Shown here in pieces: positions 37,101 through 46,280 of a stretch of 57,881 nucleotides of DNA. Made by a program: the position numbers and the translations under genes. The notes beneath the pieces were generated by a model. It was given only the letters and a program-made list of their open reading frames with translations, was not told where the DNA came from and did no database searches. Origin of the DNA: a virus; the IMG/VR virus record IMGVR_UViG_3300012002_000216, positions 1-57,881 of that record; one strand, written 5' to 3'. Position 1 is the stretch's first letter; every line of letters starts with the position of its first letter.

Positions 37101-39555
37101 GACTGAAGCACCTGTTGTAGTGCCTGATGACTGGGAGGAATCGCTTGAGCTTCGTTGTCTGCTTCAAATCTATACGCTTAGATCTATTGAAGATAGCTAT
37201 GCAGGAGTTCCTGCAGACGCCATATCGACACTTACGAATCCGCGAACTCGTGAATTATATCTTCCAAGTACGTCAGAAGTAGAAGATGCCGACATAGCTA
37301 ATCGTGTATATATGCCACGAATGAACCCATTTCTACTAGAGCCTACGATAGGGAATGGAGATGAGAACCCAGATTATATCGGAGGAAATGGATATCCAAC
37401 CTTTGAGGAATCTGAAGATGCTTACGTCACTGGTGGAGCAGGAAATCCAGAACTCTGGACGAACGACAGCGGTTTGACACTTCATCATTGTGATATTGCT
37501 GGTAATTATATTGATGCGCGAGGAGTAGCTCTAGGAACAAATAGCTTCACCGAGCAAGTAGTAGTTGAAGACGAAGACACTGATCAAGATACGCGAACAG
37601 ATAGGGTCGATCCAAGGGAAGTCGCTTGGCAACCACTTTACACAACATATCTAGAGTGGTTAGAAGATGGTAATGATATTGAGATCTCAGATGATGTTAT
37701 TGACCTAACTGGGCTAGGTCCTATAGAAGTTGCTAATACGTATAATGAACAAAATGAAACTCCTTGGATTGAGACTACACTCTCTGTCACCTTAGATCCT
37801 CCGTACAATGGTATTAGTCTCAACATCCTACCAGCAAGTCCAGTAGCGATACCTCTACGAGGTATACCACGGTACCGAACAGACATGTCTGGAACAAACA
37901 TGGGTATAGTAGCTCAGATTCAAAATAATGAAGTACTATACTCAATCGAACCACTTGAAAACAACACAGCTTTAATTGAGACACGAGGGGATAATGAAGG
38001 TGTTGAATTTGAGAGCGGGCTTCCTGACGGGCTATATTCGATAGAGCCTGTCGCAGCATTGCCAGACTCCTTTGTTACTGACGAAGGGTTGGTAATTGAG
38101 GAAACGAGGGATGGTAAAACGTACTATACCGTTGATGACCCGGAGCTAACTGGTGTTTATTATCATCCTAATGGGTACGGTTCTTGGGCTGATCGACCCG
38201 CTACTAATGGTCTATGGCCATGGGAAAACGACCCCAATGCGTTTGTAGGTGAAGACACGGATAACGATGGCTTAAATGATCAGTTCTACTATCTACAAAA
38301 TAAACGGCACGATGTTATATATGTAGTAGATAGAATGGGCGAACGCGTAGTAGATGAGAACGGTGATTTTATACCATCTCCTGCGCCAAAGCACTTGTCA
38401 TATGCAGATCTGCTAGCCGTAGAGGGCGATTTTGCTGAGAAAGAGAATATTACGTTTTCACCAGATCAAGAGATCTCCATTACAGGTGTACGACAAAACG
38501 GGCGAGCTTTTGAAGTATCAAATCCCATTCCTATGGAAGAAGGAGCATTTGTACGACAGGTACGGTTGAACTTACTTACATTAGCATCAATCCCAACTAC
38601 CGAACGCTCGAAAACAGATGAACGTCTTGTATATAAGCTCACTCCACAAGATCTATTACGGTATGAACCAGATAGAGTGTATTATGGGGATTCAGCATAT
38701 CCTTCTCAAATAGAAGATCCAACACTCTATCAGGGTGGATTGTTCACAAATCGAAATGGAGCGCCAGTATTCCGAGCAAATTCTGAAGGAAGCTATCTTG
38801 ATGTAAATGACGAAGCTACATTAGATCTTTCTGCACGAACACGTACAGCTCAGCCTCTTTATTATCTGTGTCAAGACTGGTTTCAAGAAGAGTATTTCGT
38901 AGAAGGTGATGAAGATAATCCATACTGGCAATACATCATCTTTGAAGACTACTTAGATAATCGCTCCAAAGAATGGCGCCAGCGCTATACGACATATCGT
39001 CGGGTAAAGGGAGATGCTGGTCAAGAGATGGTACTACAAAAGGTGCCAGACGAAGATGCATATGTAACTCTATATCCAGGGTTAGAGTATTCGAGTGATA
39101 GAGAGTCACTAATCGTTCGCCAAACAGACTATATTCAATATCGTCGTGGGCGCATTGCTGCAGTTATGGTATCTAATCGACGGTATTCACGTGAAGAATA
39201 CCCTAATGTTGATCAAGAGAATGCACAATATGGTCTTTACTATGATTCTGTCTTTCATGAAGCTACCGACCTAGAGGGCAATGACATTGACATGTTTGAT
39301 CTGGATGAGGTAGTACAGACTGAGCTTAAGGGTAATTGGAAGCTCAACTATTCCGTCAATACAACGAAGAATTTCGCTAATCCACTAGACTCGCAATCAT
39401 CCATTGTAGCTATTACAGAACTTGGTCTCTTTAACGCAGCTCATGAAATGATTGCATATGCAAACTTTCCACCAGTTATCTATGACTCTGCTAAACATCA
39501 TATGTCAGTGAACTTGCTTATTAAGCAAGGAGAGTTTACACCTGTCAATGACTAA
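31183..39555 (+). CDS. Giant baseplate/fibre protein with beta-propeller
   Basis: 2790 residues (8.4 kb), the largest gene here. Residues about 1-870 are unrecognised, gp7 position. From about 1000 to 1250 there are repeated small beta modules of the type DYFLV...T.GTYEYEEGDWLVYNDGEW. Residues about 1560-1955 form a probable beta-propeller of Asp-box/BNR repeats (SYDDGENW, SDDDGVSW with VAGE or IGGSNG-like blade strands). A DTDNDGLND calcium-loop-like sequence is near 2357. The end (ITELGLFNAAHEMIAYANFPP) resembles phage fibre domains. Likely a peripheral baseplate protein that binds the host surface or other fibres (inference). No ACTAATT element; co-transcribed with the gp6-like gene. Confidence 0.65.
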   Translation: MAYTSSSEFDHVKRIQITNEVPPVSLFYLLPQGLQNEFWKYVIGTADTQHNIPVIDNENRPKKIVNGDESPIYGPVVPETPPTFEDAEEYHNITIEGTIEPELDFMLHEMYRYLDTMYPDHPDYLELLTSLEMNEMFRAAAAVIGYEPNYTFIEDWSRSINGQRMQTEEVKWKIRDLRSLAFRRKFFGAYLGYKMICSSLLRHGSIYITGKYRPLINGDEATIDYEDFRANRRFRLIDFFNTNDTVYQENTRVTFKGLITPNYRTHVYHYAYQDTSIVADGALGRVSVNTFLSNDTINLPTPNVTVTSKKVGSTASNQYHFLEMSGSQYPTLRTYSIRDLSDPQDESLERRKIELTPSPFADGIFDFPLHEALSVYPDQTIIRDNIDLIGFSGSLDVNTAALCDTYNEGVRTYTDCANILHLTRGEITLNINADRSPILNALPDPDYPLYGIEFQVRRFEQNLDGTMQPITSSIFIQCTLTFTRDRRNRPTSATARIVTIPHIHPLTGESNDREYLLDPDQIARVTSGTQAYFLSYSEQNAEWSYMIGYEGWTQSVSWACIHTEELMYQDVPVNAAFTVESFERWKLRAAHDFSSEAVVLDELQIYGRIESQLPGTILVPNEEESKKLPLLTPGDEIRGPGLPLNTMVTYVATDYFEVSQDALLFGLSEFSIVLRQSQVVEDTLLDDFKRQVYNLHPDTDHSIYTAMWPSPKWPRVSSAYLEGLKDASLFQPLAVEKVTNDPAAIEFDKTVFLELSLDRVLRHVNSVKFKMGPRYVSLMDKAWLDYVENFLSHAARATEIVQLGTQLTLTTDESGLYTIIPENQYSDPDINARFTILPNPYENDETPTHLQLGTGGHTAERERLFTSISDLNRPPLYGVTTFDSNRDLSSDLERIEPVRRGTYASAKNIGDGYDDNIASIANLDSPLFEVPLGEHEYAVDVASEERPGNRYKIVTTSVYEEEFNDIEKEDTLIVNSPYIATGEQLPRELYRFRGRWNPAPQAENRFIPIWPKEDPNNPFVNRDYFLVSATNTVGTYEYEEGDWLVYNDGEWTRRQWLLLGTWPPDGEPEPDNGIYLSPSKTQLQTDIAPLGLTISEALDKYFMYYIASKDLELRDKTPEGEPTKTIDVAIDDWIILTKETYVDESANRFIVRDETGDEYYLISLPPGQQQGNWTPVEDSNNPSQPDYPDTTGLSHNDYFYITEDKTIGGDTFREGDYIQVVIDSQNNITWRIAEAFFLTWTEYQPWLVAGGRTYEIIRQSFQRTNLLDNTTFQKFVDQRELLIDNTQQILDLPREFLARGSCNFELKIDPEFYATDANGVRFSLTASPIYRDQTANRFYVHNQTADGSTTRHDIEFKDPTYFKNLYSLVGTVFADTPTEIHTYPDYEFNAQALSLTDSVKSGNYIFIRNEYEEALENRYYSHYITIEGEVNPDNLYQIRPITDSPRADDRVEDFRLSVLGIQPVEADDGSIAARSTVKTASPAIIRSYEDRFENRFFRNLLMVAGTVKRDTPNMILPWGDDQESLRAFAEALAELNPGDYIQGVYLTNGTTYRLSQNVLTQNDQQINVIRWGPGSWLAAGTEGTLLMNYSDTVDEPWETKSLPTGSNPSIDDTWDPIDAVNDAVYSQNIQSWWIVGESGNIARSYDDGENWHMVAGPEEWNGIDPSITCIEYSNPLNDTNVANRLLIGTDDGRIAYFDEDADENDLTAAQEWTPLPLPIEGQLDTEGFDPNADGTGQNEDDEEGSFDDAPPVTEGWGNNAVQAIGYNDITDTWMIGGSNGKLAVTDTLLDPVQDSDPDTDDDDLPKSQWTMLGLPDGLTLYNITAIRCVDGMWVVAGEYQQLGAIIYSDDDGVSWSIAQLKDQNDDDDDFGPIFEIEWKPGEWIATSEDGVVYTSAYNETNAGRPFSEALPEWTYKDIPSIPDMKILGVGVAADTVLLGGDDANIYIISNNSRPADALQIQEVNEDESIFNIVTEAPVVVPDDWEESLELRCLLQIYTLRSIEDSYAGVPADAISTLTNPRTRELYLPSTSEVEDADIANRVYMPRMNPFLLEPTIGNGDENPDYIGGNGYPTFEESEDAYVTGGAGNPELWTNDSGLTLHHCDIAGNYIDARGVALGTNSFTEQVVVEDEDTDQDTRTDRVDPREVAWQPLYTTYLEWLEDGNDIEISDDVIDLTGLGPIEVANTYNEQNETPWIETTLSVTLDPPYNGISLNILPASPVAIPLRGIPRYRTDMSGTNMGIVAQIQNNEVLYSIEPLENNTALIETRGDNEGVEFESGLPDGLYSIEPVAALPDSFVTDEGLVIEETRDGKTYYTVDDPELTGVYYHPNGYGSWADRPATNGLWPWENDPNAFVGEDTDNDGLNDQFYYLQNKRHDVIYVVDRMGERVVDENGDFIPSPAPKHLSYADLLAVEGDFAEKENITFSPDQEISITGVRQNGRAFEVSNPIPMEEGAFVRQVRLNLLTLASIPTTERSKTDERLVYKLTPQDLLRYEPDRVYYGDSAYPSQIEDPTLYQGGLFTNRNGAPVFRANSEGSYLDVNDEATLDLSARTRTAQPLYYLCQDWFQEEYFVEGDEDNPYWQYIIFEDYLDNRSKEWRQRYTTYRRVKGDAGQEMVLQKVPDEDAYVTLYPGLEYSSDRESLIVRQTDYIQYRRGRIAAVMVSNRRYSREEYPNVDQENAQYGLYYDSVFHEATDLEGNDIDMFDLDEVVQTELKGNWKLNYSVNTTKNFANPLDSQSSIVAITELGLFNAAHEMIAYANFPPVIYDSAKHHMSVNLLIKQGEFTPVND

Positions 39556-39558
39556 TTG
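39551..39558 (+). promoter_or_regulatory. ACTAATTG element
   Basis: Contains the TAA stop of the giant gene and lies 28 nt before the ATG at 39587. Confidence 0.6.
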
Positions 39559-39586
39559 AAGAGATGATCACGAGGAGAATAGACAG

Positions 39587-41524
39587 ATGTCAGTGAAACC
39601 AATACAAATAGCCCCCTGGAAAATCCCGTTTGATGTTAGTGGAAACGGGCCCTATGCCGTGCGTGTAAAACTTTCTGATTTAATGTTCGATAAGGAACGC
39701 CATGGGACACCTGAGGACCCAAGTACATGGGTTCCATGGGATTCGGGTGGCATAAAACTTCCTCATGATGTTATTGTATATGACCCTTCGATCTATGTCG
39801 AAGGGGAATTAAACGAAGAGAGTCCACAACGGCGTAGGCAGAAAAATGCTATCTTTCTATCAGTAGTCACATATGATGATCGTGCTACGCAGACTTTCAT
39901 ATCGCATGCTGATTATGAGAATCAAACACCTGGGGATCCAAGTACGGCAGGCTATTATAAAATACATGATCCAGATGCTGCTCTAGCCCCTTTAGACGAG
40001 TATGAATACAGACAGACAGATCTGACGTTTCAGCTTGCGATACCACCAAACGGGTCAAGTGCGCACACCGCGAACGACTACTACCGAGCCTCTGCCACCG
40101 TCGCTATCCAAGGTTCAGATGTAGAAGATAGCTCTTTAGTGATATTATCTGGTCGAGATAATGCTTTAGAAGCCACTATTCCAGGATCCGATCTAATCCC
40201 ATACACACGTATTCGACTCAATGCAGATCCTACTCTTGAGGAAGCATATGATGTAGTTCGATTCTTTACCGGATACAATGTAGGTGCTAATGGACTAGAT
40301 GATACGATACGACCTAATACGATTATCACTGATGAAGACCATTTTGATCCTACCAAAAATGTCTATCTACAAGATGTAGAGGTTTGGGTTCGTTGTGCCT
40401 TCTTCGCTGATTATGTGGATCCATCATCATATAATCAAGAGCTACATAGTGAATCAGACGTACAGCATCAAAATCTAATTCTAGGAACAGGTGATTTTAA
40501 TAAGTTTGAGCGAACAGCAGTTGATGCACGTCCATATCTACCGCTTACTCCCCCACGAGCTGATGTACTATCAGCTATGCTTCAAAGTTCCAACAATGTA
40601 GGATTCTTCCCTATTCCTCAACGTAATGGAACATATGATAATCCAATTGAGGAGGCTAGTGCGCCAGCTGGATGGTACACACCCGATATAGCAACGGTGA
40701 ATGACGGAGATGAGCACATTGTATCTCCATCAGGTAACATACATACGTCAGGACGCATTTTCTCTCCATCAATTGATGAGCTGTGGGTATACATCAAGAA
40801 AGCAGTTTCAGGACGTATGCCAGATGACGATCCTCTTTCAGACGGAACTCCTCGCTCCACTGATTCATCAAACTATAGTATTTTTTCAGACACGCGGCCC
40901 GATCCAGAACCATCATTCACTTTAGAGAATGGAAAGAAGGGAGATCCACTTAATAGAGATGGAAATGAGTTCGTAAATACTGGAGAGGGCATCTCATATG
41001 TAATGAATGCAGGTATTCGGCGTACTGCTGATCTAATTCAACCAGGTATCACAGAATTTAAGTATCGACCATACGTTGCACCAGAAGATAGCAATAATAA
41101 CGATCGAGCGGCATTCACAAACATACAGAGAGATGCTCGCTGGGGGCTACGATCACAACCGATGTCCTTACGCGAATTAGAAGCAGCTATTAAAAACGTA
41201 CAATTCAACGCAGAAGTGTCATTCAATTTTCTTACAACCAATATGGTCCCTGGTGGGCAGGTCGAGGCTGGAGAAGAGGGTACGTTACATCGGCTTCATA
41301 GGGACTTTAATCCAGACGCTCCGTCAATGTCGCGATGGAGTGCTGCAAATCAAACAAAAGTGCCGATGGAAATCGAATATGGCGAGACCCTTCCTGGATC
41401 TGCTAATTTTGAGTACGATCAGCTTAGTGATATGGATCAAGGTGATGTATATCTGTCAGCTGAGGGTGAGTGGCGATATTTGTTTGATCATATACGTACG
41501 CCTGTGATTTACGAACAGTACTAA
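39587..41524 (+). CDS. Virion structural protein
   Basis: 645 residues, beta-rich, no recognised domain. Located between the giant protein and the fibre, so a baseplate or fibre-connector role is likely. Sequence texture (acidic, many Asp-Pro turns) matches its neighbours. SD GAGGAG. Confidence 0.5.
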   Translation: MSVKPIQIAPWKIPFDVSGNGPYAVRVKLSDLMFDKERHGTPEDPSTWVPWDSGGIKLPHDVIVYDPSIYVEGELNEESPQRRRQKNAIFLSVVTYDDRATQTFISHADYENQTPGDPSTAGYYKIHDPDAALAPLDEYEYRQTDLTFQLAIPPNGSSAHTANDYYRASATVAIQGSDVEDSSLVILSGRDNALEATIPGSDLIPYTRIRLNADPTLEEAYDVVRFFTGYNVGANGLDDTIRPNTIITDEDHFDPTKNVYLQDVEVWVRCAFFADYVDPSSYNQELHSESDVQHQNLILGTGDFNKFERTAVDARPYLPLTPPRADVLSAMLQSSNNVGFFPIPQRNGTYDNPIEEASAPAGWYTPDIATVNDGDEHIVSPSGNIHTSGRIFSPSIDELWVYIKKAVSGRMPDDDPLSDGTPRSTDSSNYSIFSDTRPDPEPSFTLENGKKGDPLNRDGNEFVNTGEGISYVMNAGIRRTADLIQPGITEFKYRPYVAPEDSNNNDRAAFTNIQRDARWGLRSQPMSLRELEAAIKNVQFNAEVSFNFLTTNMVPGGQVEAGEEGTLHRLHRDFNPDAPSMSRWSAANQTKVPMEIEYGETLPGSANFEYDQLSDMDQGDVYLSAEGEWRYLFDHIRTPVIYEQY

Positions 41525-41527
41525 TTG
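41520..41527 (+). promoter_or_regulatory. ACTAATTG element
   Basis: Overlaps the stop codon of the preceding gene; 13 nt before the fibre ATG. Confidence 0.6.
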
Positions 41528-41540
41528 ATAAGAGGATATA

Positions 41541-44500
41541 ATGAAAAAAGAAGGACTTACATGGATAAGCAGGCGCACCAGCGAGTACCGGTATAGCGTT
41601 AACGGAACAGACCAATGGGTGCACCCTCTCAGTGTCTATACAGCTGGAGAGAAAATACAGCGAGGGCAAATAGTATCAATTGCTACCGCTCTCGATCTTA
41701 ACAGTCAAAATGTTACTCGTGTAGTCGATTCATCTATTCCTAATGGGAATAATGTAGTTGTTAAAACACGAACTGATCGACACGCTATGGCATCTGGTAT
41801 AGCACTAGAGACAGCAGAAGTTGGAGAGCCAGTTCATTTGCTTGAGAATGGACATTTTGAATATGAAGTTAACCTCACAGATGAATACAACCCAGGGTTT
41901 ACTGACGACGATCGCGGTAAAGTCGTTTATGCTGGTCCAGTCCCGGGAGAGCTTACATTAGATGAAAAGCAAGCTGTTTTAGGTTCTCGTAATCTCATTC
42001 AAGTTGGTGTTATTTCATATACGGATCAAACGTTACCAGATGATGGTATTTTAGCCATTGAGCTTCAATTTGAAAGAGATGGACGTGGTCCTCTAGAGAC
42101 GACACAGTTTGAAATTGCGTTTGGTGAGCCTTTCTCTTATACAGAAGAAAATGGGAATCTCACTCCTCGTGTTTTTTCTTTAGGACAAGATGACGCCCAG
42201 CCATTTTCGTACCAATTCACGATCCCTCGACCCTCTGCTCCGCTTCCGCCAGATGGAGGCCTTCCTCTAAATCTGTGGTTTGCAATTTACTCTACATGGG
42301 CTGCTCATGTTTTTATCTTTGGTCCAGCCTCTACACCCCATGCATCTACAATACAAGATGAAGACAATATCCAGTATCTACTTCAGCAGTCTGAGCAAAA
42401 CTTTGCCCATCCATTATACACTACTAATGTGCCGCCAGCTTCATGGGGCGATCCATACAACACTCAAGTTCCTCTTCTGAATCAAGGTGCTGGACAAGAG
42501 TATTTTCTAAATACGTTATTTAATGCAATCAACTCCGCTGATACAACAAACCTGTTTGGAGTAGGGCAAAATGTTGAGCTAGCGACAGGTATACGTAGTA
42601 TTGAAACGGATGGCTCAGGCACTCAAACGCGCGTAAATGGCGCAATTTACGGAACCGCATCTGGAGGTCCTATATTCGTAACGTGGGACTCTGGATTAGA
42701 CTACTTGTTTAATGAAACAGCGTACGAGGATTTAGGAACGTATCAAAACGCAGGACGTGCTGTTCTAGCAGATCGACGATTCCAGCAACGAGCCAGAACT
42801 CCACTCGGTCTTCTACTTCAAGACGAACAAAAAGATTTTGAAGCAGGGGATCTGGCACTCTTTATTCGAAAGGGAACGTACGTTGCTCCAGAGAGTAACA
42901 CCTTTACCCCCGGTGAGAATTACTATATGGGAACAGAGGGTCGTCTTACTCCTTTCAACGAAGCCTTTCAATTCCCAGAGTCTATTGTATATGTAGGCAC
43001 AGCTAAAACAACACGTCGACTAATGGTTGATATCCATCAACCTACTACCTCACGCGTAGCAGGCATGCCAATCGGAGGTATTAAGCCAACCCCCGAAGGC
43101 GTTAATGCTCCTGAGTATGGCTTCTTACTCGCCGACGGAACTACTCAGCATTTATCAGCAGACTACCCACAGCTTCTACAAGAGCTTGAAGCCCGATATG
43201 ACCCAGCTGATATTTATGTAGATACCTCGCAAAATACCTTTCGTATACCTGAGCTAAAGAGCTCATTATTGAGCAATATGTACTATCAGATAAAGGCTAC
43301 GGAGTACGGGTATGAGCCTTACTCTTCCTCTTCTATCATGAAAAGAGAGAGAGGTCACATAGCTAGCCATCAAGTAGCCCCGATAGACGTATCAGAGCTA
43401 ACATTGGTAGGTCCGCAAGGAGCCTTTGAGAATCTGACAGTTGATAGGATCTTTCCTCGGCTATTTGTAGAGGTTCCTACACTAGGATGGAGGGAGATTC
43501 CATCTGGGTTTACGAATGCACCTAATGGTAACACTTACGGCTTTGCATGGGCGATACAGCATCAAAGCGGTCAAAGTGAGTACACACTCTGGATGGACAC
43601 AGGATCTGGCGAGGGTCTTTATTATCTAGGGGACATGAATAACCCAGTCTCATTAGAGGGAGCACGCTATCGATTGCTTATAATGAAGCCACATCAATTT
43701 GCTCGATACTCCGATTTTGATCTTGATATTCAGGCTCTCTCCCTTAGCACTATTGACCCCGTTGATCGTCACCCTGTTAACAGTGAAGCTGTAGCTTCTT
43801 ATATAGACGCTCAAGTCGATACACAATCGCTTACAGTTCATAACAATACTACACTCGGAGATGGTCACCCCGGTGACGATGATACGGTAGTTGTGAATGC
43901 TGATATGGTTGTCAATGACAACACATCCTCTGGTGGCGTATCTACTATTGAAGTGCATAGTGAGTCCGGGTTAATTGAAACAACTGCTCCAATGAGCCCC
44001 TTGGGCGGAGCCACAAACACAGCTACCAGTACCTCTCTCGTAACAAAAAACTATGTTGATGATCATAGACAAGAGCAAATTACTGCTTCATATGAAGTAC
44101 ACGGTATTCGACAGGGGCACACCAATGGCTTTAACGCCGACCTGATTGATGGATTACACGCCTCTGCTACTGCAGGCGCTGGAATGGTACCAGCAATAGA
44201 TTCTAACGGTGATCTTCATCTACGAAAGGAGATAGTACTTCATCGCCAGGAGAACGGTAATGCGACGTCATTTATTGAGACTGCAAGTCCTGTGCAGATA
44301 AATCTGTTCGGTACAAGCAACGCCGCCTTCTTACTTGGTCTTGGTAGTGGAAACAATCGTCGATATATTGGTAATAATTCTGGTACATTAGAGATTCTAG
44401 AGAACAATATTCTAGGAGAAAGCTATGGTACCATTAAAGCTGGTCAGTATAAAACGGCGTCATCTAGGTCTCTAAAAGCAAATATAGAAGACTTTGATTC

Positions 44501-44747
44501 CGCACTTGACATAGTCAAGAATGTGCGGGTTGTATCTTACACGTATATTGATCAGACAGAGCCTCAAGTTGGATTTATTGCTGAAGATACAGATCCATTG
44601 CTGTCTGGATCTGAACAGGATGCAATGAACATCCCATCAACGGTCGGGGTACTGTTACGTGCTGTACAGGAGCTTTCTCAGCAAAACGAGGAGCTTCAAG
44701 ACCGGGTCAGGACGTTAGAGCGACAGCTTTCAGGAGATATGAAATGA
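41541..44747 (+). CDS. Tail fibre with collar domain and S74 chaperone
   Basis: 1068 residues. A phage tail-collar domain lies near 510-575 (GFLLADGTTQHLSADYPQLL ... FRIPELKS). The last about 95 residues form a Peptidase_S74/intramolecular chaperone domain: SSRSLKANIEDFDSALDIV, then VSYTYID, GFIAEDTDPLLSG and a terminal coiled coil. In the family, this domain trimerises the fibre and cuts itself off at the Ser before the RxLK motif, so the mature fibre probably ends near 970. Likely receptor-binding fibre. The Nudix gene starts inside its last codons (ATGA). Confidence 0.85.
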   Translation: MKKEGLTWISRRTSEYRYSVNGTDQWVHPLSVYTAGEKIQRGQIVSIATALDLNSQNVTRVVDSSIPNGNNVVVKTRTDRHAMASGIALETAEVGEPVHLLENGHFEYEVNLTDEYNPGFTDDDRGKVVYAGPVPGELTLDEKQAVLGSRNLIQVGVISYTDQTLPDDGILAIELQFERDGRGPLETTQFEIAFGEPFSYTEENGNLTPRVFSLGQDDAQPFSYQFTIPRPSAPLPPDGGLPLNLWFAIYSTWAAHVFIFGPASTPHASTIQDEDNIQYLLQQSEQNFAHPLYTTNVPPASWGDPYNTQVPLLNQGAGQEYFLNTLFNAINSADTTNLFGVGQNVELATGIRSIETDGSGTQTRVNGAIYGTASGGPIFVTWDSGLDYLFNETAYEDLGTYQNAGRAVLADRRFQQRARTPLGLLLQDEQKDFEAGDLALFIRKGTYVAPESNTFTPGENYYMGTEGRLTPFNEAFQFPESIVYVGTAKTTRRLMVDIHQPTTSRVAGMPIGGIKPTPEGVNAPEYGFLLADGTTQHLSADYPQLLQELEARYDPADIYVDTSQNTFRIPELKSSLLSNMYYQIKATEYGYEPYSSSSIMKRERGHIASHQVAPIDVSELTLVGPQGAFENLTVDRIFPRLFVEVPTLGWREIPSGFTNAPNGNTYGFAWAIQHQSGQSEYTLWMDTGSGEGLYYLGDMNNPVSLEGARYRLLIMKPHQFARYSDFDLDIQALSLSTIDPVDRHPVNSEAVASYIDAQVDTQSLTVHNNTTLGDGHPGDDDTVVVNADMVVNDNTSSGGVSTIEVHSESGLIETTAPMSPLGGATNTATSTSLVTKNYVDDHRQEQITASYEVHGIRQGHTNGFNADLIDGLHASATAGAGMVPAIDSNGDLHLRKEIVLHRQENGNATSFIETASPVQINLFGTSNAAFLLGLGSGNNRRYIGNNSGTLEILENNILGESYGTIKAGQYKTASSRSLKANIEDFDSALDIVKNVRVVSYTYIDQTEPQVGFIAEDTDPLLSGSEQDAMNIPSTVGVLLRAVQELSQQNEELQDRVRTLERQLSGDMK

Positions 44748-45301
44748 AGGATTTTTCAGTACTATGGACCGGTGATCACCTAAGTGTGATTTCCCCAGAA
44801 GATCAACCATATGAGGCGATTCATGAACAGGATGCTGTACATGTATTGCCTATAGATGTACAAACCTCTGAACTCATTATTAGACGAGAGGTATGCCCGC
44901 CGTATACTGTACGCGACTCACAAGAGCATCCAGACTTTCAGACTATTGTATCCGGTGGTATTGAAGATGGGGAATCTGCAGAAGAGGCAGTCAAGCGAGA
45001 GGTAGCAGAAGAACTTGGAATTGACCTTGAAAAAGCAGAGTATGAAATCATCGCAATGACTCCACCAAGTATTCCATTCATGAAAGCTACAGTAAGTCGT
45101 GTGTCTCTTTTTGCTCTAATGCTCTTTTCCTATGAGATAAATGAGCCTGAAGGAGATGGTTCCTCATACGAGGATATGAGCACATTTGAGTTCGTACCTC
45201 TGCAACAGATTGATAAAGTATTGCTTTCTGATCAAGCAGACCTTCTATTGCATGCAGCGGTTGCAAAGCTTAAGTGTTTTCTTCTTCTGGAGGAGAGCTA
45301 G
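44744..45301 (+). CDS. Nudix hydrolase
   Basis: 185 residues with a perfect Nudix box near 77-99: G, five residues, E, seven residues, REVAEELGI. It would hydrolyse a nucleoside diphosphate derivative; size and the ADP-sugar pyrophosphatase-like flanks (GGIEDGESAEEAVK) are compatible with ADP-ribose or ADP-sugar substrates, but this is inference. Translationally coupled to the fibre gene by a 4-nt overlap, an odd partner. TAG stop; 32-nt convergent overlap with the next gene. Confidence 0.88.
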   Translation: MKDFSVLWTGDHLSVISPEDQPYEAIHEQDAVHVLPIDVQTSELIIRREVCPPYTVRDSQEHPDFQTIVSGGIEDGESAEEAVKREVAEELGIDLEKAEYEIIAMTPPSIPFMKATVSRVSLFALMLFSYEINEPEGDGSSYEDMSTFEFVPLQQIDKVLLSDQADLLLHAAVAKLKCFLLLEES

Positions 45302-45797
45302 ACTCGTCTGTGTCATCCTTTTTTGTATCTTCTGATGAGTCCGATTTTGAGATCGATGTCGCCGTTTCTAGAAGCTGGTTAAGTGCTGTGAGTCCTTGCA
45401 ATATCTCTTTGTTAGCCGAATCATACACCTTTTGCGATGTTGATGCGCCATCCCGTTGGGCCTGTGCGTCAGCTTCATGTTTAGCTACAGCCGCTTGAGC
45501 GAACGGATTTATTAAGTTCGCTGTATCAACCGCATTTCCTTGAGATGTAACTTCAAGTAGTTTGATCAGTTGAGAAAAATTAGCTTCGGGAAGACGTGTT
45601 TGAATCGTTTCCTGAATAGATTGTTCAAATGTACGGTTTTCCTCCACGCACTTAAAGCTATGCTGTACAAAGTCTGACAAAGAGTCTTCAATAGCATTGA
45701 TTGGGTCGTCTATTTGTACGTTCTCTACAGCGGCTGACTCCTCTTTGGTAAGCTTTTGCTGTATCTTTTTGAGTGTCTCTACGCTTTTATCGTCCAT
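45270..45797 (-). CDS. Hypothetical protein
   Basis: 175 residues, helical, acidic, with a Ser/Asp/Glu-rich disordered tail (about 140-175). Unrecognised. Starts within the end of the upstream 45787-46227 gene, SD GGAG inside it. Confidence 0.6.
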   Translation of the reverse strand: MDDKSVETLKKIQQKLTKEESAAVENVQIDDPINAIEDSLSDFVQHSFKCVEENRTFEQSIQETIQTRLPEANFSQLIKLLEVTSQGNAVDTANLINPFAQAAVAKHEADAQAQRDGASTSQKVYDSANKEILQGLTALNQLLETATSISKSDSSEDTKKDDTDESSSPPEEENT

Positions 45798-46227
45798 CTT
45801 TTTGCTCCAATCCCCGCTTCGTTCGAATCTTATCTACAATATAGTCCAGGAATGTCTGTAATTGCTGCATACGAATACCATATTTTATAGTTGGTAGCTC
45901 AGGGTCACCAAGAATCTCTTTTATAGTACTCCACTCCTTGCCTTCGATATTTCGGTAATAGTAGCAAATAGCTAATTGAACTGTATCTTTGATATCTTCT
46001 CGTTCGGGAAACGTAACCGTTTGACCGTTTAGAAGACTCAATAAGTCCATGAATTTATCTAATCCTAAAAGATCGTATATTTCGACCAAGACCAATAGGC
46101 TCTCATCTTTCTCGGCATTCTTGAATAGGTGTAAGCGAATAAGGTCTTCAATCACGTCTTTAGAAGCATCAGTTTTTAGAGTGTCTTGCAAGCGCTGTTG
46201 AAAGACTGATTTTGCATCTTTGAACAT
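45787..46227 (-). CDS. Hypothetical protein
   Basis: 146 residues, all-helical, basic C-terminus (IRTKRGLEQKDGR). First gene of a two-gene minus-strand operon in the middle of plus-strand genes; SD AGGAGA and an ACTAATTA element upstream. The pattern of short helices could be a late regulator or scaffold but nothing is diagnostic. Confidence 0.6.
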   Translation of the reverse strand: MFKDAKSVFQQRLQDTLKTDASKDVIEDLIRLHLFKNAEKDESLLVLVEIYDLLGLDKFMDLLSLLNGQTVTFPEREDIKDTVQLAICYYYRNIEGKEWSTIKEILGDPELPTIKYGIRMQQLQTFLDYIVDKIRTKRGLEQKDGR

Positions 46228-46252
46228 TGTGTCTCTCCTACATTTACGTATA

Positions 46253-46260
46253 TAATTAGT
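46253..46260 (-). promoter_or_regulatory. ACTAATTA element
   Basis: Minus strand, 25 nt before the start at 46227. Confidence 0.6.
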
Positions 46261-46280
46261 GTGCGTTTAATTTGTCCAAC

